NCBI GenBank assembly: GCA_052387255.1
Contig: JBQTJI010000048.1
Coordinates: forward strand, 1 to 64,000
DNA from: JBBQXK01 sp052387255
GTDB lineage: Bacteria; Pseudomonadota; Alphaproteobacteria; Rhodobacterales; Rhodobacteraceae
Length of the DNA: 64,000 bases
Reading direction: 5' to 3'
In this document: piece by piece, positions 10,214 to 18,756 of the stretch
Layout: each line of letters starts with the position of its first letter
Position numbering within the stretch: the first letter of the stretch is position 1
The notes under the pieces: model-generated
What the model was told of the DNA's origin: nothing
Databases searched by the model: none
Seen by the model: only the letters and a program-made list of their open reading frames with translations
Translations under genes and position numbers: made by a program

Positions 10214-11437
10214 ATGACCGCCCCAGCCCCCGCCAACGACGCCCGCGCCCGCCGCAACGTTTCGGTGCTGGTCGCGGCACAGGCGGTGCTGGGTGCGCAG
10301 TTGCCGATGATCTTCATCGTCGCGGGGCTGGCCGGTCAGGGGCTGGCGTCGAATCCCTGCTGGGCCACGCTGCCGATCACCATGATGGTGGTGGGATCGA
10401 TGCTGGCGGCACAGCCGCTGTCGGCGCTGATGCAGCGCCACGGGCGGCGTGCGGGGTTCGTCGCCGGGGCACTGTCGGGCGCGGCGGGCGCGGCCATCGC
10501 GGCCTGGGGGCTGGTTGCGGCCTCGTTTCCGCTGTTCCTGCTCGGCTCCCTGCTGTCGGGCGGGTACATGAGCGCGCAGGGCTTCTTCCGCTTTGCGGCG
10601 ACCGACACGGCGTCGGACTCCTTCCGCGCCAAGGCCATCTCCTGGACGATGGCGGGGGGCCTCTTGTCGGCCGTCGTCGGGCCGCAACTGGTCAAGGTCA
10701 CGGCGCAGGAAATGGCGATCCCGTTTCTGGCGACCTATCTTGCGGTCATAGCACTCAACCTGGGCGGCATGTTCCTGTTCGCCCTGCTGGACATCCCGAC
10801 CCCGGCGGCCCCCGTCGCGGGCGCGCCACGGGGACGGTCGCGGATCGAGCTGCTGGCCACCCCCCGCATCGCCGTGGCCGTGATCTGCGCCACGGTCAGC
10901 TATGCCCTGATGAACCTGGTGATGACCTCGTCGCCCCTGGCCATCGTCGGCTGCGGGTTCGACACCGGCCATGCCGCCGACGTCGTCTCGGCCCATGTGC
11001 TGGCGATGTACGTGCCGTCGTTCTTCACCGGCCATGTCATCGCCCGGCTGGGGGCCGAACGGGTGATCGCGATCGGCCTGGTCATCCTGGCCGGGGCGGG
11101 CGTGGTGGCGCTGTCGGGTGTCACGCTGCCGTCGTTCTTTGCCGCGCTGATCCTGCTGGGGCTGGGCTGGAACTTCGGCTTCATCGGGGCCACCGCCATG
11201 CTGACCGCTGTCCATAAACCGGAAGAGCGCGGCCGCATGCAGGGGTTGAACGATTTCATCGTGTTCCTGGGCGTGACGCTGGCCTCGCTGTCGTCGGGCG
11301 GGCTGATGAACTGCTCGGGCGGGACGCCGCAGGCAGGGTGGATGGCGGTCAACATCGCCATGCTGCCGTTCCTGGCCCTTGCGGGCGCCGCCCTGGTCTG
11401 GCTGGCGCTGCGCGGGGCGTCTGAGCGGCGGGCGTGA
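10214..11437 (+). CDS. MFS transporter
   Basis: A 407-residue integral membrane protein of the major facilitator superfamily with about 12 hydrophobic segments. The first is 'VSVLVAAQAVLGAQLPMIFI'. The loop 2-3 region contains 'LMQRHGRRAGF', the family's basic signature, and 'FRFAATDTASDSFRAKAISW' is typical of an uncharacterised bacterial branch. A cytoplasmic loop near residues 190-210 separates the two halves. The substrate cannot be told from sequence. The ATG at 10214 was chosen because upstream in-frame residues are Pro/Arg-rich and not membrane-like. It is divergent from the alkA-like gene. Confidence 0.88.
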   Translation: MTAPAPANDARARRNVSVLVAAQAVLGAQLPMIFIVAGLAGQGLASNPCWATLPITMMVVGSMLAAQPLSALMQRHGRRAGFVAGALSGAAGAAIAAWGLVAASFPLFLLGSLLSGGYMSAQGFFRFAATDTASDSFRAKAISWTMAGGLLSAVVGPQLVKVTAQEMAIPFLATYLAVIALNLGGMFLFALLDIPTPAAPVAGAPRGRSRIELLATPRIAVAVICATVSYALMNLVMTSSPLAIVGCGFDTGHAADVVSAHVLAMYVPSFFTGHVIARLGAERVIAIGLVILAGAGVVALSGVTLPSFFAALILLGLGWNFGFIGATAMLTAVHKPEERGRMQGLNDFIVFLGVTLASLSSGGLMNCSGGTPQAGWMAVNIAMLPFLALAGAALVWLALRGASERRA

Positions 11438-11578
11438 CACCTCCGGCACTGGCTGCCCATCTCCGGGGCCGCGTGTCCGATGAAAAGGGCCGTCAGAGCC
11501 ACGTCGGTTGCCGGACCGCGCGACCGCCCTCCGACGCGGGCATCAAAGCGTCGCGCGATGCGTTCTGCAGCGGGTTCC

Positions 11579-12535
11579 TCACCCTACCTGTGCCAAGTCA
11601 CAGGCAGCGCAAGCACGACGTGGCCGGAATCCCGCAACGCAAGACGGGAAACATGGCGTCTGTCTGACCCCGGAACTTGACGTCATCCCGGACCAACGTT
11701 TGCGAACCCAGAAGAAACCTTCGACCGGCACTCCTTCGGCGACAAGCACGACCTCATTCACGAACACCAGCTGTCGATAGGCGACCTGCTCCCATCTTTC
11801 TGCGCGGTAAATGCGAACTCCGTCGATCAGGGCTTGAACCGGAACTTCCGTCTCATCCATCCCAAGCCACAACTCGACCTTCGGCCCCCGCACCACCACG
11901 CGATGCTGCGGCAACAGCGCCAGCCTGCGCAGGGGGGTGCCCGCGCCGAAGGCCCCCGGCTCGACGATCACCGGCTCCAGCCCCGCGCGCGACCGTGCCG
12001 ACAACACAAAATGCTGTGCCACGGCCTGCAGCAGCGGAACCGACCGCCCGTCCCGCCGTGTCACCCGGTCGCCCGCGCGCAGATCCTCCACCGCGCGATA
12101 GCCGTCCGGCGTCAGAAGGCGCGTCCCCTCGACAAAGCACGCCGGACCCTTGGTTGCCAGATTGTAGCCCACGGGGTCGATGTCGACCACCATCAACACC
12201 GCGCCCAGGACGTTGGGTGCGCCGTCGGGGAAGACGAAGGTGATCTTTCCCGTCGTCAGGTTGCGCAGCATGATCGCGTCCTTGGGCGACCCCAAGGGCA
12301 CGATCGTGCCCAGGATCGACGCCCCCGGCTGGACCCAGCCCGACCCCAGCATCTGAGAGCTGGTTCCGCCGATGACCGTGGTGTTGCCGACATAGAGCGC
12401 GCCGTCGGCATCCGAGATCGTGGTGGACTGCGACGAACCGAAGCTGTTCAGCACCAGCGTCTGCTGGGTCGACAGCAACTGCGCCTCGCTCACCGAGCCG
12501 TTGTAGACGCGCATCGTCGCCGCATAATCGGCCAT
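11579..12535 (-). CDS. Hint (Hedgehog/intein) domain protein with atypical C-terminus
   Basis: A 318-residue protein. Residues ~1-130 form a beta-rich N-terminal region. The Hint domain starts at 'CFVEGTRLLTPDGYRAVEDL' with the cleavage-type Cys and contains 'LAGDRV'-like and 'LLPQHRVVV' blocks and 'VAYRQLVFVNEVVLVAEGVP'. Such proteins are abundant in Rhodobacterales and are often attached to secreted or RTX-type proteins, but their role is unclear. After 'VEGFFWVRKRW' the last ~45 residues are Cys/Arg-rich and do not look like the usual ending of these proteins. The gene's 3' end may therefore have been replaced or frameshifted around position 11700. Confidence 0.8.
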   Translation of the reverse strand: MADYAATMRVYNGSVSEAQLLSTQQTLVLNSFGSSQSTTISDADGALYVGNTTVIGGTSSQMLGSGWVQPGASILGTIVPLGSPKDAIMLRNLTTGKITFVFPDGAPNVLGAVLMVVDIDPVGYNLATKGPACFVEGTRLLTPDGYRAVEDLRAGDRVTRRDGRSVPLLQAVAQHFVLSARSRAGLEPVIVEPGAFGAGTPLRRLALLPQHRVVVRGPKVELWLGMDETEVPVQALIDGVRIYRAERWEQVAYRQLVFVNEVVLVAEGVPVEGFFWVRKRWSGMTSSSGVRQTPCFPSCVAGFRPRRACAACDLAQVG

Positions 12536-12617
12536 CGCAGCACCTTTCCCCGTGGCGCGACACAGGATTCGCGCGCCCTGAAAGATTGCGGTGCGATGTT
12601 GAACAAAGGCTGAACGG

Positions 12618-13379
12618 CTAAAGTTGTCCGGTCATGCTGGCCCAGACCAGCCCTGCCCTGCGGCGGAACTCGGACGGGGCCAGCCGCCCCTCGGCCACGG
12701 CAGCAGGGTCGCGCGCCGCCCTGCGCAGGACCGGCCGGGCCATCCAGCCGGCCAGCAGGGCAACCCTTCCGTCCCCCAGCGACCCGTGCAACCCGCGCGC
12801 GCCGTCCAGCAGGCGCAGACCATCTGCGGCAAGGGTCGCGATCCCGTCCTGGGTCATGCCGGGCAGCGGTTCCCGCCCGCGCGCCACCAGCGCGGGAACG
12901 GCGCGCAGATAGGCCGCAAGTCCGCCTGCAAATCCCACCCCGTGCGCAACATCCTCGCCCCCCGGCCCCGCGCCGCAGGCCCGCGCCGCCAGCCACATCA
13001 GGCCGCCGGCCGTATCCTGAAGATAGCCGGCCAGCGCCGAGGCACCGTCGATCCCCATCCCCGCCACATCAAGCCTGCGCGCCGCGACCATCCGGTCCAG
13101 CACATCGACCGGCAGCCCCGTCGCCCGGATCGTGTCGTAGAGCGGCCCCGCCACCTCGTGCGCCTTGCGGTCGGGGGCGGCGATCACGTCGCGCCACCAT
13201 TGCAGCCGCATCTCGGCGATCAGCGGCTCCTGCGAGGCCCAGGGCGCCCGCGCAACCTCCAGGTTGAAGGCATAGAGCGGAAAAAGGTGCGCCCGCAGCT
13301 GAGGGGGGGCCGCCATCGTCGCCAGGAACCGGTCGGGATCACCCTTGGCCACCAGCGCCGCACAGGCGGCGATGGTCAT
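12618..13379 (-). CDS. squalene/phytoene synthase family protein
   Basis: A 253-residue all-alpha protein of the trans-isoprenyl diphosphate synthase family. It shows 'LFPLYAFNLEVARAPW', 'EPLIAEMRLQWWRDVI' and 'GYLQDTAGGLMWLAARACG'. The canonical Asp-rich DxxxD pairs of true phytoene synthases are weak. The family branch resembles the short bacterial and mitochondrial NDUFAF6-like proteins, so prenyl transfer is doubtful and an assembly role is possible. It lies downstream of cimA, separated by one copy of a dispersed repeat, and no carotenoid or hopanoid genes are nearby. Confidence 0.82.
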   Translation of the reverse strand: MTIAACAALVAKGDPDRFLATMAAPPQLRAHLFPLYAFNLEVARAPWASQEPLIAEMRLQWWRDVIAAPDRKAHEVAGPLYDTIRATGLPVDVLDRMVAARRLDVAGMGIDGASALAGYLQDTAGGLMWLAARACGAGPGGEDVAHGVGFAGGLAAYLRAVPALVARGREPLPGMTQDGIATLAADGLRLLDGARGLHGSLGDGRVALLAGWMARPVLRRAARDPAAVAEGRLAPSEFRRRAGLVWASMTGQL

Positions 13380-13409
13380 GCACCGGCCCCGGACACCGGC
13401 GCGACGCAG

Positions 13410-13449
13410 TCCCCTCTCCCCTCGGGGGAGAGGGCCAGGGTGAGGGGGG
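13410..13449. repeat. dispersed CCCTCTCCCC hairpin repeat, copy 1
   Basis: CCCCTCTCCC-CTC-GGGGGAGAGGG followed by CCAGGGTGAGGGGGG. The first part is a near-perfect hairpin. This is a widespread proteobacterial repeat, recognisable when translated as 'LTLALSPEGRG'. It lies directly after the cimA stop codon and may end its transcript. A second copy in the same orientation is at 15158-15199, so the pair brackets cimA. Confidence 0.8.
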
Positions 13450-13461
13450 CGACGCGCGCCG

Positions 13462-15108
13462 TCATTCCGCCGCGTCCGGCAGGCTTTGCGGTGCAGGCTC
13501 TGCCCCGTCGCGGATCAGCTTCCAGGTGACCGCGTCCAGAAGCGCCTCGAACGACGCATCGACGATGTTCGCGCTGACCCCCACCGTCGACCAGCGCCTC
13601 CCCTGCGCGTCTTCGCTGTCGATGATCACGCGGGTCACCGCCTCGGTCCCGCCTTGCGTGATGCGCACCTTGAAATCGACCAGCCGCATGTCGTCGATCA
13701 TCGCCTGATAGGGCCCCAGGTCCTTGACCAGCGCCTTCCACAGCGCGTTGACCGGCCCCCGGTCGGTGCCGGTGCCGTCCATGCTTTCGCTGACCGACAG
13801 CATCTTGGCGGCCCCGATCCTGACCACCACCACCGCCTCGGACAGGCTGACCATGCGGTTGTACTTGTTCTTGCGCCGCTCGACCGTCACGCGGTAGCGC
13901 TTGACCTCGAAGAACGCCGGCAGCAGGCCCAGTTCGGCCCGCGCCACCAGTTCGAAACTGGCCTGCGCCCCGTCGTAGGCATAGCCCGCATCCTCGCGTT
14001 CCTTGACCACCTCAAGGATGCGCGACAGGCGGCTGTCGCCCGCCGCCACGGCGAGCCCTGCGTCCACCAGCCGCGCCCGCAGGTTGGACTGGCCCGCCTG
14101 GTTCGACATCGGGATCACGCGCGCGTTGCCGACGACCGACGGGTCGACATGTTCATAGGTCGCGGGGTCCTTGAGGATGGCACTCGCATGCAGCCCCGCC
14201 TTGTGCGCAAAGGCCGATGCGCCCACATAGGGGGCCGCCCGGTGCGGCACGCGGTTCAGGATGTCGTCCAGCATCCGGCTGGTGCGCAAGAGCCCCGCCA
14301 TCGCCGCAGGCGTCACCCCGGTCTGGAACCGTTCGGCATAGGGGGCCTTGAGCAGCAGCGTCGGGATCAGCGTCGTCAGGTTGGCGTTGCCGCAACGCTC
14401 GCCCAGCCCGTTCAGCGTGCCCTGCACCTGCCGCGCCCCCGCATCCACCGCCGCCAGCGACCCGGCCACCGCATTCCCCGTATCGTCGTGGCAATGGATG
14501 CCCAGCCGGTCGCCGGGCACGCCCGCCGCGATCACCTCGGCCGTCACCCGACCGATGTCGGACGGCAGGGTCCCGCCGTTGGTGTCGCACAGCACCACCC
14601 AGCGCGCGCCTGCGTCCAGCGCGGCTGTCAGGCAGGACAGCGCATAGCCGGGGTCCGCCCGGTAGCCGTCAAAGAAATGCTCGGCGTCGAACAGGCACTC
14701 GCGCCCGCGCGTCACCACATGCGCCACGGAGGCCGCGATGGCCTCGCGGTTCTCCACCAGCGTCACGCCCAGGGCCGTCGTCACATGGAACGGATGCGAC
14801 TTGCCCACCAGACAGACCGCCGGCGTGCCCGCATCCAGCACCCCCGCCAGCACGTCGTCATTCGCCGCCGACCGCCCGACCCGCTTCGTCATGCCGAAGG
14901 CCGTCATCACGGCGCGCGTCGCGGGCGCATCGCGGAAGAACTCGCTGTCGGTCGGATTGGCCCCCGGCCACCCGCCCTCGATGTAATCCACCCCCAGCGC
15001 ATCCAGCGCCGCCGCGACCTGCCGCTTCTCGGCGACGCTGAACTGCACGCCCTGGGTCTGCTGCCCGTCGCGCAACGTGGTGTCGAACAGGAACAGCCGG
15101 TCTTTCAT
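13462..15108 (-). CDS. cimA: citramalate synthase
   Basis: Condenses pyruvate and acetyl-CoA to (R)-citramalate, the threonine-independent entry to isoleucine synthesis. The 548-residue protein opens with 'FLFDTTLRDGQQTQGVQFSV' (HMGL-like TIM barrel, metal-site DTTLRDG). It has 'GIHCHDDTGNAVAGSL' and 'GTLNGLGERCGNANL', and ends in a LeuA-type regulatory domain expected to bind isoleucine. The start is the ATG at 15108 with 'AGGAG' upstream; the frame is open further 5' but there it encodes the repeat. Length fits CimA (about 530-550) rather than the usual homocitrate synthase. The gene is bracketed by two copies of the CCCTCTCCCC repeat. Confidence 0.93.
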   Translation of the reverse strand: MKDRLFLFDTTLRDGQQTQGVQFSVAEKRQVAAALDALGVDYIEGGWPGANPTDSEFFRDAPATRAVMTAFGMTKRVGRSAANDDVLAGVLDAGTPAVCLVGKSHPFHVTTALGVTLVENREAIAASVAHVVTRGRECLFDAEHFFDGYRADPGYALSCLTAALDAGARWVVLCDTNGGTLPSDIGRVTAEVIAAGVPGDRLGIHCHDDTGNAVAGSLAAVDAGARQVQGTLNGLGERCGNANLTTLIPTLLLKAPYAERFQTGVTPAAMAGLLRTSRMLDDILNRVPHRAAPYVGASAFAHKAGLHASAILKDPATYEHVDPSVVGNARVIPMSNQAGQSNLRARLVDAGLAVAAGDSRLSRILEVVKEREDAGYAYDGAQASFELVARAELGLLPAFFEVKRYRVTVERRKNKYNRMVSLSEAVVVVRIGAAKMLSVSESMDGTGTDRGPVNALWKALVKDLGPYQAMIDDMRLVDFKVRITQGGTEAVTRVIIDSEDAQGRRWSTVGVSANIVDASFEALLDAVTWKLIRDGAEPAPQSLPDAAE

Positions 15109-15157
15109 GCTGCCACGCTCCTGTCGCTCGCCGGGGCGCACGGCCCGCGCCGCTGCG

Positions 15158-15199
15158 CCCCCTCTCCCCCGGGGGGAGAGGGCCGGGGTGAGGGGGGGG
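15158..15199. repeat. dispersed CCCTCTCCCC hairpin repeat, copy 2
   Basis: CCCCTCTCCCCC-GGGGGGAGAGGG followed by CCGGGGTGAGGGGGG, in the same orientation as the copy at 13410-13449. It occupies the gap between the cysS stop region and the cimA start, so cimA is flanked by direct repeats about 1.7 kb apart. Hairpin formation could terminate cysS transcription upstream of cimA. Confidence 0.8.
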
Positions 15200-15238
15200 C
15201 CGCGCGTGCGAAACGGACCCCGAGAAAAGACGCCGCGT

Positions 15239-16720
15239 TCATGCCTCGCCCTCCAGCTTCGTGGCATCGAACCCCGGCAGGCGCAGGATCGACACGCCCT
15301 CGCGCCCGATGTTCACCTGCGCCCCCGCCTCTTGCACCACCGCGCGCAGCCGGTCGGCGCGCATGAAGTCGCGGGCGGCGCGGGCCTCTTCGATCTGGCG
15401 GGCGAAGTCCTCGATCTCGGCGGCCTCGCGCTGTGCCTGAAAGACATGGCCGCGCGCCCGGTCGGTGATGCGGGCCTGATCCTCGGCGGTGCGGCTGTGG
15501 CAGAGGTCGAACCCCAGCAGCCGCTGGCTGGCCTGGATGTCGTCCAGCCGGTCGATCACCCCTTGGGCACCATAGCGTTCGGCCAGGGCGCGGCGGTTCA
15601 GAAGGCGCAGCGCCTCGGGTGTCGCCAGGTCGTCCGATAGGGCCGCCACCACCTCGGGCAGGGGCGTGCCCTGCCCCAGCATGGCCAGCGTCTGCGACCC
15701 GTCGCTGCCCAGGGTCATCGCCATGTCGGCCACCGCCGCCAGCGCCTCGGCCCGGCGCGCCGCACCATAGTCCATCGGATCGCGGTAGTGCGACAAGAGC
15801 AGCGCCGCACGGATCACCTCGCCCGGTGTGCCGCCATCCAGCAGGTCCCGCACGGTAAAGAAATTGCCCAGCGATTTTGACATCTTGCGGCCATCGACCA
15901 GCAACATCTCGTTGTGCATCCAGACCTGCGCGAACCCCTGCCCCGGATGCGCGCAGCTCGACTGCGCCAGTTCGTTCTCGTGGTGCGGAAACTGCAGGTC
16001 GAGGCCGCCGCCGTGGATGTCAAAGCTGACGCCCAAGATTTCCGCCGCCATCGCACTGCATTCGATGTGCCATCCCGGCCGCCCCCGGCCCCAAGGCGAC
16101 GGCCACCCCGGCAGCGTGTCGTCCGACGGCTTCCACAGCACGAAGTCCATCGGGTCTTCCTTGAAGGGGGCCACCTCGACGCGGGCACCGGCGATCATGT
16201 CGTCGACCGACCGCCCCGACAGCGCGCCATAGCCCGCATGCGACCGCACCCGGAACAGCACGTGCCCTTCGGCGACATAGGCATGGCCCTTGGCGATCAG
16301 GTCGGCGGTCATCGCGATCATCTGGCCGACGAAAGCCGTCGCGCGCGGTTCCTGCGTCGGCGGCAGCGCGCCCAGTGCCGCCGCATCCTCGCGGTACCAG
16401 GCGATGGTCTCGTCCGTGCGCGCGGCGATCAGGTCTTCCAGCGACCCCTCGGCCCCCGCCGCGCGCCGCCGCAGCGCCTCGGCGTTGATCTTGTCGTCGA
16501 TGTCGGTGAAATTGCGCACATAGGTGACGTGATCCGCGCCGTACACCTGCCGCAACAGGCGGAACAGCGTGTCGAACACCACGACGGGCCGGGCATTGCC
16601 CAGATGCGCGCGGTCATAGACGGTCGGCCCGCAGACATAGATCCGCACGTTCGCAGGGTCCAGCGGCACGAAGTCCATGCGTCCGCGCGTCCGCGAGTCG
16701 TGCAACCGGATGGTGGCCAT
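15239..16720 (-). CDS. cysS: cysteinyl-tRNA synthetase
   Basis: Charges tRNA-Cys; class I synthetase. The 493-residue protein has the HIGH-type motif in 'YVCGPTVYDRAHLGNARP', the zinc-site Cys in the same block, 'GWHIECSAMAAEILG', 'DLQFPHHENELAQS' and the KMSKS loop 'DGRKMSKSLGNFFTVRDL'. All are in order and at normal spacing. The start at 16720 gives 'MATIRLHDSRTRG'. It is the upstream gene of a cysS-cimA stretch and is divergent from the decarboxylase gene. It is an essential housekeeping gene and nothing is unusual about it. Confidence 0.97.
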   Translation of the reverse strand: MATIRLHDSRTRGRMDFVPLDPANVRIYVCGPTVYDRAHLGNARPVVVFDTLFRLLRQVYGADHVTYVRNFTDIDDKINAEALRRRAAGAEGSLEDLIAARTDETIAWYREDAAALGALPPTQEPRATAFVGQMIAMTADLIAKGHAYVAEGHVLFRVRSHAGYGALSGRSVDDMIAGARVEVAPFKEDPMDFVLWKPSDDTLPGWPSPWGRGRPGWHIECSAMAAEILGVSFDIHGGGLDLQFPHHENELAQSSCAHPGQGFAQVWMHNEMLLVDGRKMSKSLGNFFTVRDLLDGGTPGEVIRAALLLSHYRDPMDYGAARRAEALAAVADMAMTLGSDGSQTLAMLGQGTPLPEVVAALSDDLATPEALRLLNRRALAERYGAQGVIDRLDDIQASQRLLGFDLCHSRTAEDQARITDRARGHVFQAQREAAEIEDFARQIEEARAARDFMRADRLRAVVQEAGAQVNIGREGVSILRLPGFDATKLEGEA

Positions 16721-16946
16721 CGTCGAAACCCTTCGTTGCGGCAGCGGCAGCCCCCGCGCGGGTCTAGCAACTTTGTCTTTCCTTGGGAATGATCAGAGAT
16801 GCCCCGCGCGACCTGTTGGTCAGCGGGGAATGCAGCAGCCGGTGATCCGCGTCATCGTCATCGTCGCACCATACCCGCACCGGTCCCCGCCGCCAAGCCC
16901 ATTGCGGGCGGGCTCGCCGCATGCCTTGATGCGCCGGGGGGCACCC

Positions 16947-18332
16947 ATGAACCACGACGACCTGCGCGACTGGTCCAAACGCGCCGCCGACTGGGCGCAT
17001 GGCTATCATGCGACCTTGCGCGACCGCCCCGTGCGCGCCGCCCTGACGCCCTGGTCGGTCGCGAACCAGCTTCCCGCCGCCGCCCCCGAAGCGCCCGAAC
17101 CGATGGACGCGATCTTTGCCGATTTCGAACGCATCGTGCCGCCCGCCATGACCCATTGGCAGCATCCCCGGTTCTTCGCCTACTTCCCCGCCAACGCCGC
17201 GCCCGCCTCGATGCTGGCCGAACAGCTGGCCAATGCCATGGCGGCACAGGGCATGCTGTGGCAGACCGCCCCGGCGGCGACCGAGATCGAATGCGTCATG
17301 GTCCGCTGGCTGGCGCAGGCGCTTGGCCTTCCCGACCGGTTCCAGGGCACGATCCACGATTCGGCCACGACTGCCACCCTGTCCGCCGTGCTGACGATGC
17401 GCGAGGCGGCGCTGGACTGGGCGGGCAACGCGAAAGGGTTGGCGGGCCAGCCGACCCTTCGCCTCTATGCCTCGGCCGAGACGCATTCGTCGGTGGACAA
17501 GGCGGCGCGGGTGGCGGGGATCGGGCAGGCGAACCTGGTCCGCATCCCTACCCTGCCCGACCTGTCGATGGACCCCGTGCTGCTGGGGCGGGCCATCGTC
17601 GCCGACCGGGCGGCGGGCCTGATGCCCGCAGGCGTCATCCTCTGCGCGGGCGGCACTTCGGTCGGGGCCTTCGACCGCATCGCCGAATGCATCGCGGTGG
17701 CCAGGGCCGAGGGACTGCCCGTCCATGTCGACGCCGCCTGGGCCGGATCGGCGATGATCTGCCCCGAGTATCGCGAACTTTGGGAAGGGATCGAGGGGGC
17801 CGACAGCATCGTCTTCAACCCGCACAAATGGCTCGGCGCACAGTTCGACTGCGCGGTGCAGTTCGTCGCCGACCCCGCCCCGCAAATCCGCACCCTGGGC
17901 CTCAAGCCCGCCTTCCTGACCACGCCCGACGCAGGCTCTGCCCCGCCGCCCGACTTCAACGACTGGACCATCCCCCTTGGCCGCCGCTTCCGCGCGCTGA
18001 AACTGTGGTTTACCCTTCGCGCCTATGGGCTGGAGGGCCTGCGCGCCCGCATCCGCAACCACGTCGCCTGGGCTACGCAGGCGCGCGATGCCCTGGCCCG
18101 ATTGCCGGACGTGCGGATCGTGACCGAACCCGTGCTCAGCCTGTTCACCTTCGCCCTGCCGACCGATGCCGCGACCACGGCCCTGCTCGACCGGATCAAC
18201 GCCGACGGCCGCATCTACCTGACGCCCACGCGCCATGCCGGGCGTTCCGTGATCCGCGTGCAGGTCGGCCAGTTCGACTGCACCCGCGACGACGTGATGA
18301 TGATCCCGCAGGTGGTGGCCAGCCTGATGTGA
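16947..18332 (+). CDS. pyridoxal-phosphate decarboxylase (aromatic-L-amino-acid decarboxylase family)
   Basis: A 461-residue group II PLP decarboxylase. Visible features are 'WQHPRFFAYFPANAAP', 'SAETHSSVDKAARVAGIG', 'VHVDAAWAGSAMICPEYR' (cofactor Asp) and the Schiff-base Lys in 'FNPHKWLGAQFDC'. The layout matches aromatic-L-amino-acid/tyrosine/tryptophan decarboxylases; the exact substrate cannot be read from the sequence. The ATG at 16947 follows a GGGGGG run. The gene is divergent from cysS across 226 bp and has no transporter or amine oxidase partner in the window. Confidence 0.9.
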   Translation: MNHDDLRDWSKRAADWAHGYHATLRDRPVRAALTPWSVANQLPAAAPEAPEPMDAIFADFERIVPPAMTHWQHPRFFAYFPANAAPASMLAEQLANAMAAQGMLWQTAPAATEIECVMVRWLAQALGLPDRFQGTIHDSATTATLSAVLTMREAALDWAGNAKGLAGQPTLRLYASAETHSSVDKAARVAGIGQANLVRIPTLPDLSMDPVLLGRAIVADRAAGLMPAGVILCAGGTSVGAFDRIAECIAVARAEGLPVHVDAAWAGSAMICPEYRELWEGIEGADSIVFNPHKWLGAQFDCAVQFVADPAPQIRTLGLKPAFLTTPDAGSAPPPDFNDWTIPLGRRFRALKLWFTLRAYGLEGLRARIRNHVAWATQARDALARLPDVRIVTEPVLSLFTFALPTDAATTALLDRINADGRIYLTPTRHAGRSVIRVQVGQFDCTRDDVMMIPQVVASLM

Positions 18333-18406
18333 CGGCGGGTGTCCCCACCGGTTGTCCCTTGTCCCGCTACGCGGCTGCGCAAAGCTGGCGGCAACAGGAG
18401 AACGCC

Positions 18407-18730
18407 ATGACCCGCCTTGCAAAAACCGCCCTCATCCTTGCCCTTGCCCTGCTGCCGGGTTCCGCGTCGGCGCGCGGATTGCCGGACACCCGTTCCCGGA
18501 CCGGCGGCTACTATTTGCGCGCCCGTTCGTTCGGCGACCAGCGGCGACGACCGGGTGTTCCTGCTGCCGAATGTCGATTTCGACCCGTGCGGCCAGAGCC
18601 TGTCGCATTCATCCGGGTCCATCCCCCCGGACCGGTCGTCCCGGCGAAGGCCGGGACCCCGATCAATGCGCCTCGAGGATCGGGGTCCCGGCCTTCGCCG
18701 GGACGACCGGGTCGGATGACACAGGGGTAA
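18407..18730 (+). pseudogene. probable frameshifted small secreted protein gene
   Basis: The ATG at 18407 has a strong 'AGGAG' site seven bases upstream and encodes a clear signal peptide, 'MTRLAKTALILALALLPGSA' ending in SASA. After about residue 40 the frame becomes Arg/Pro-rich. The +1 frame from about 18530 instead gives the more protein-like 'GDDRVFLLPNVDFDPCGQSL'. I infer a frameshift near 18530. The 3' part then runs straight into a dispersed 33-bp palindrome at 18632-18710. The product is unrecognised. A sequencing error could explain the frame change, so pseudogene status is tentative. Confidence 0.5.
18632..18710. repeat. perfect 33-bp inverted repeat (GTCCCGGCGAAGGCCGGGAC family)
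   Basis: The left arm 18632-18664 and right arm 18678-18710 are exact reverse complements, with a 13-base loop. The core is GTCCCGGCGAAGGCCGGGAC, which gives 'VVPAKAGTP' in one frame. This is a REP/BIME-like dispersed palindrome common in alphaproteobacterial genomes. It sits in the 3' part of the broken small gene and upstream of the convergent DUF2938 gene. Confidence 0.9.
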
Positions 18731-18756
18731 ACCGCATGGGACGCAACCTGCACTCG

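Noticed and set aside
8830..10317. 495-codon frame appearing to fuse an upstream region with the esterase
   Set aside because: Only the last 220 codons from ATG 9492 are esterase; the rest is the out-of-frame shadow of the AlkA-like glycosylase.
12618..13379. Phytoene synthase for carotenoid synthesis
   Set aside because: The Asp-rich substrate motifs are weak, the protein is short, and no carotenoid genes are adjacent.
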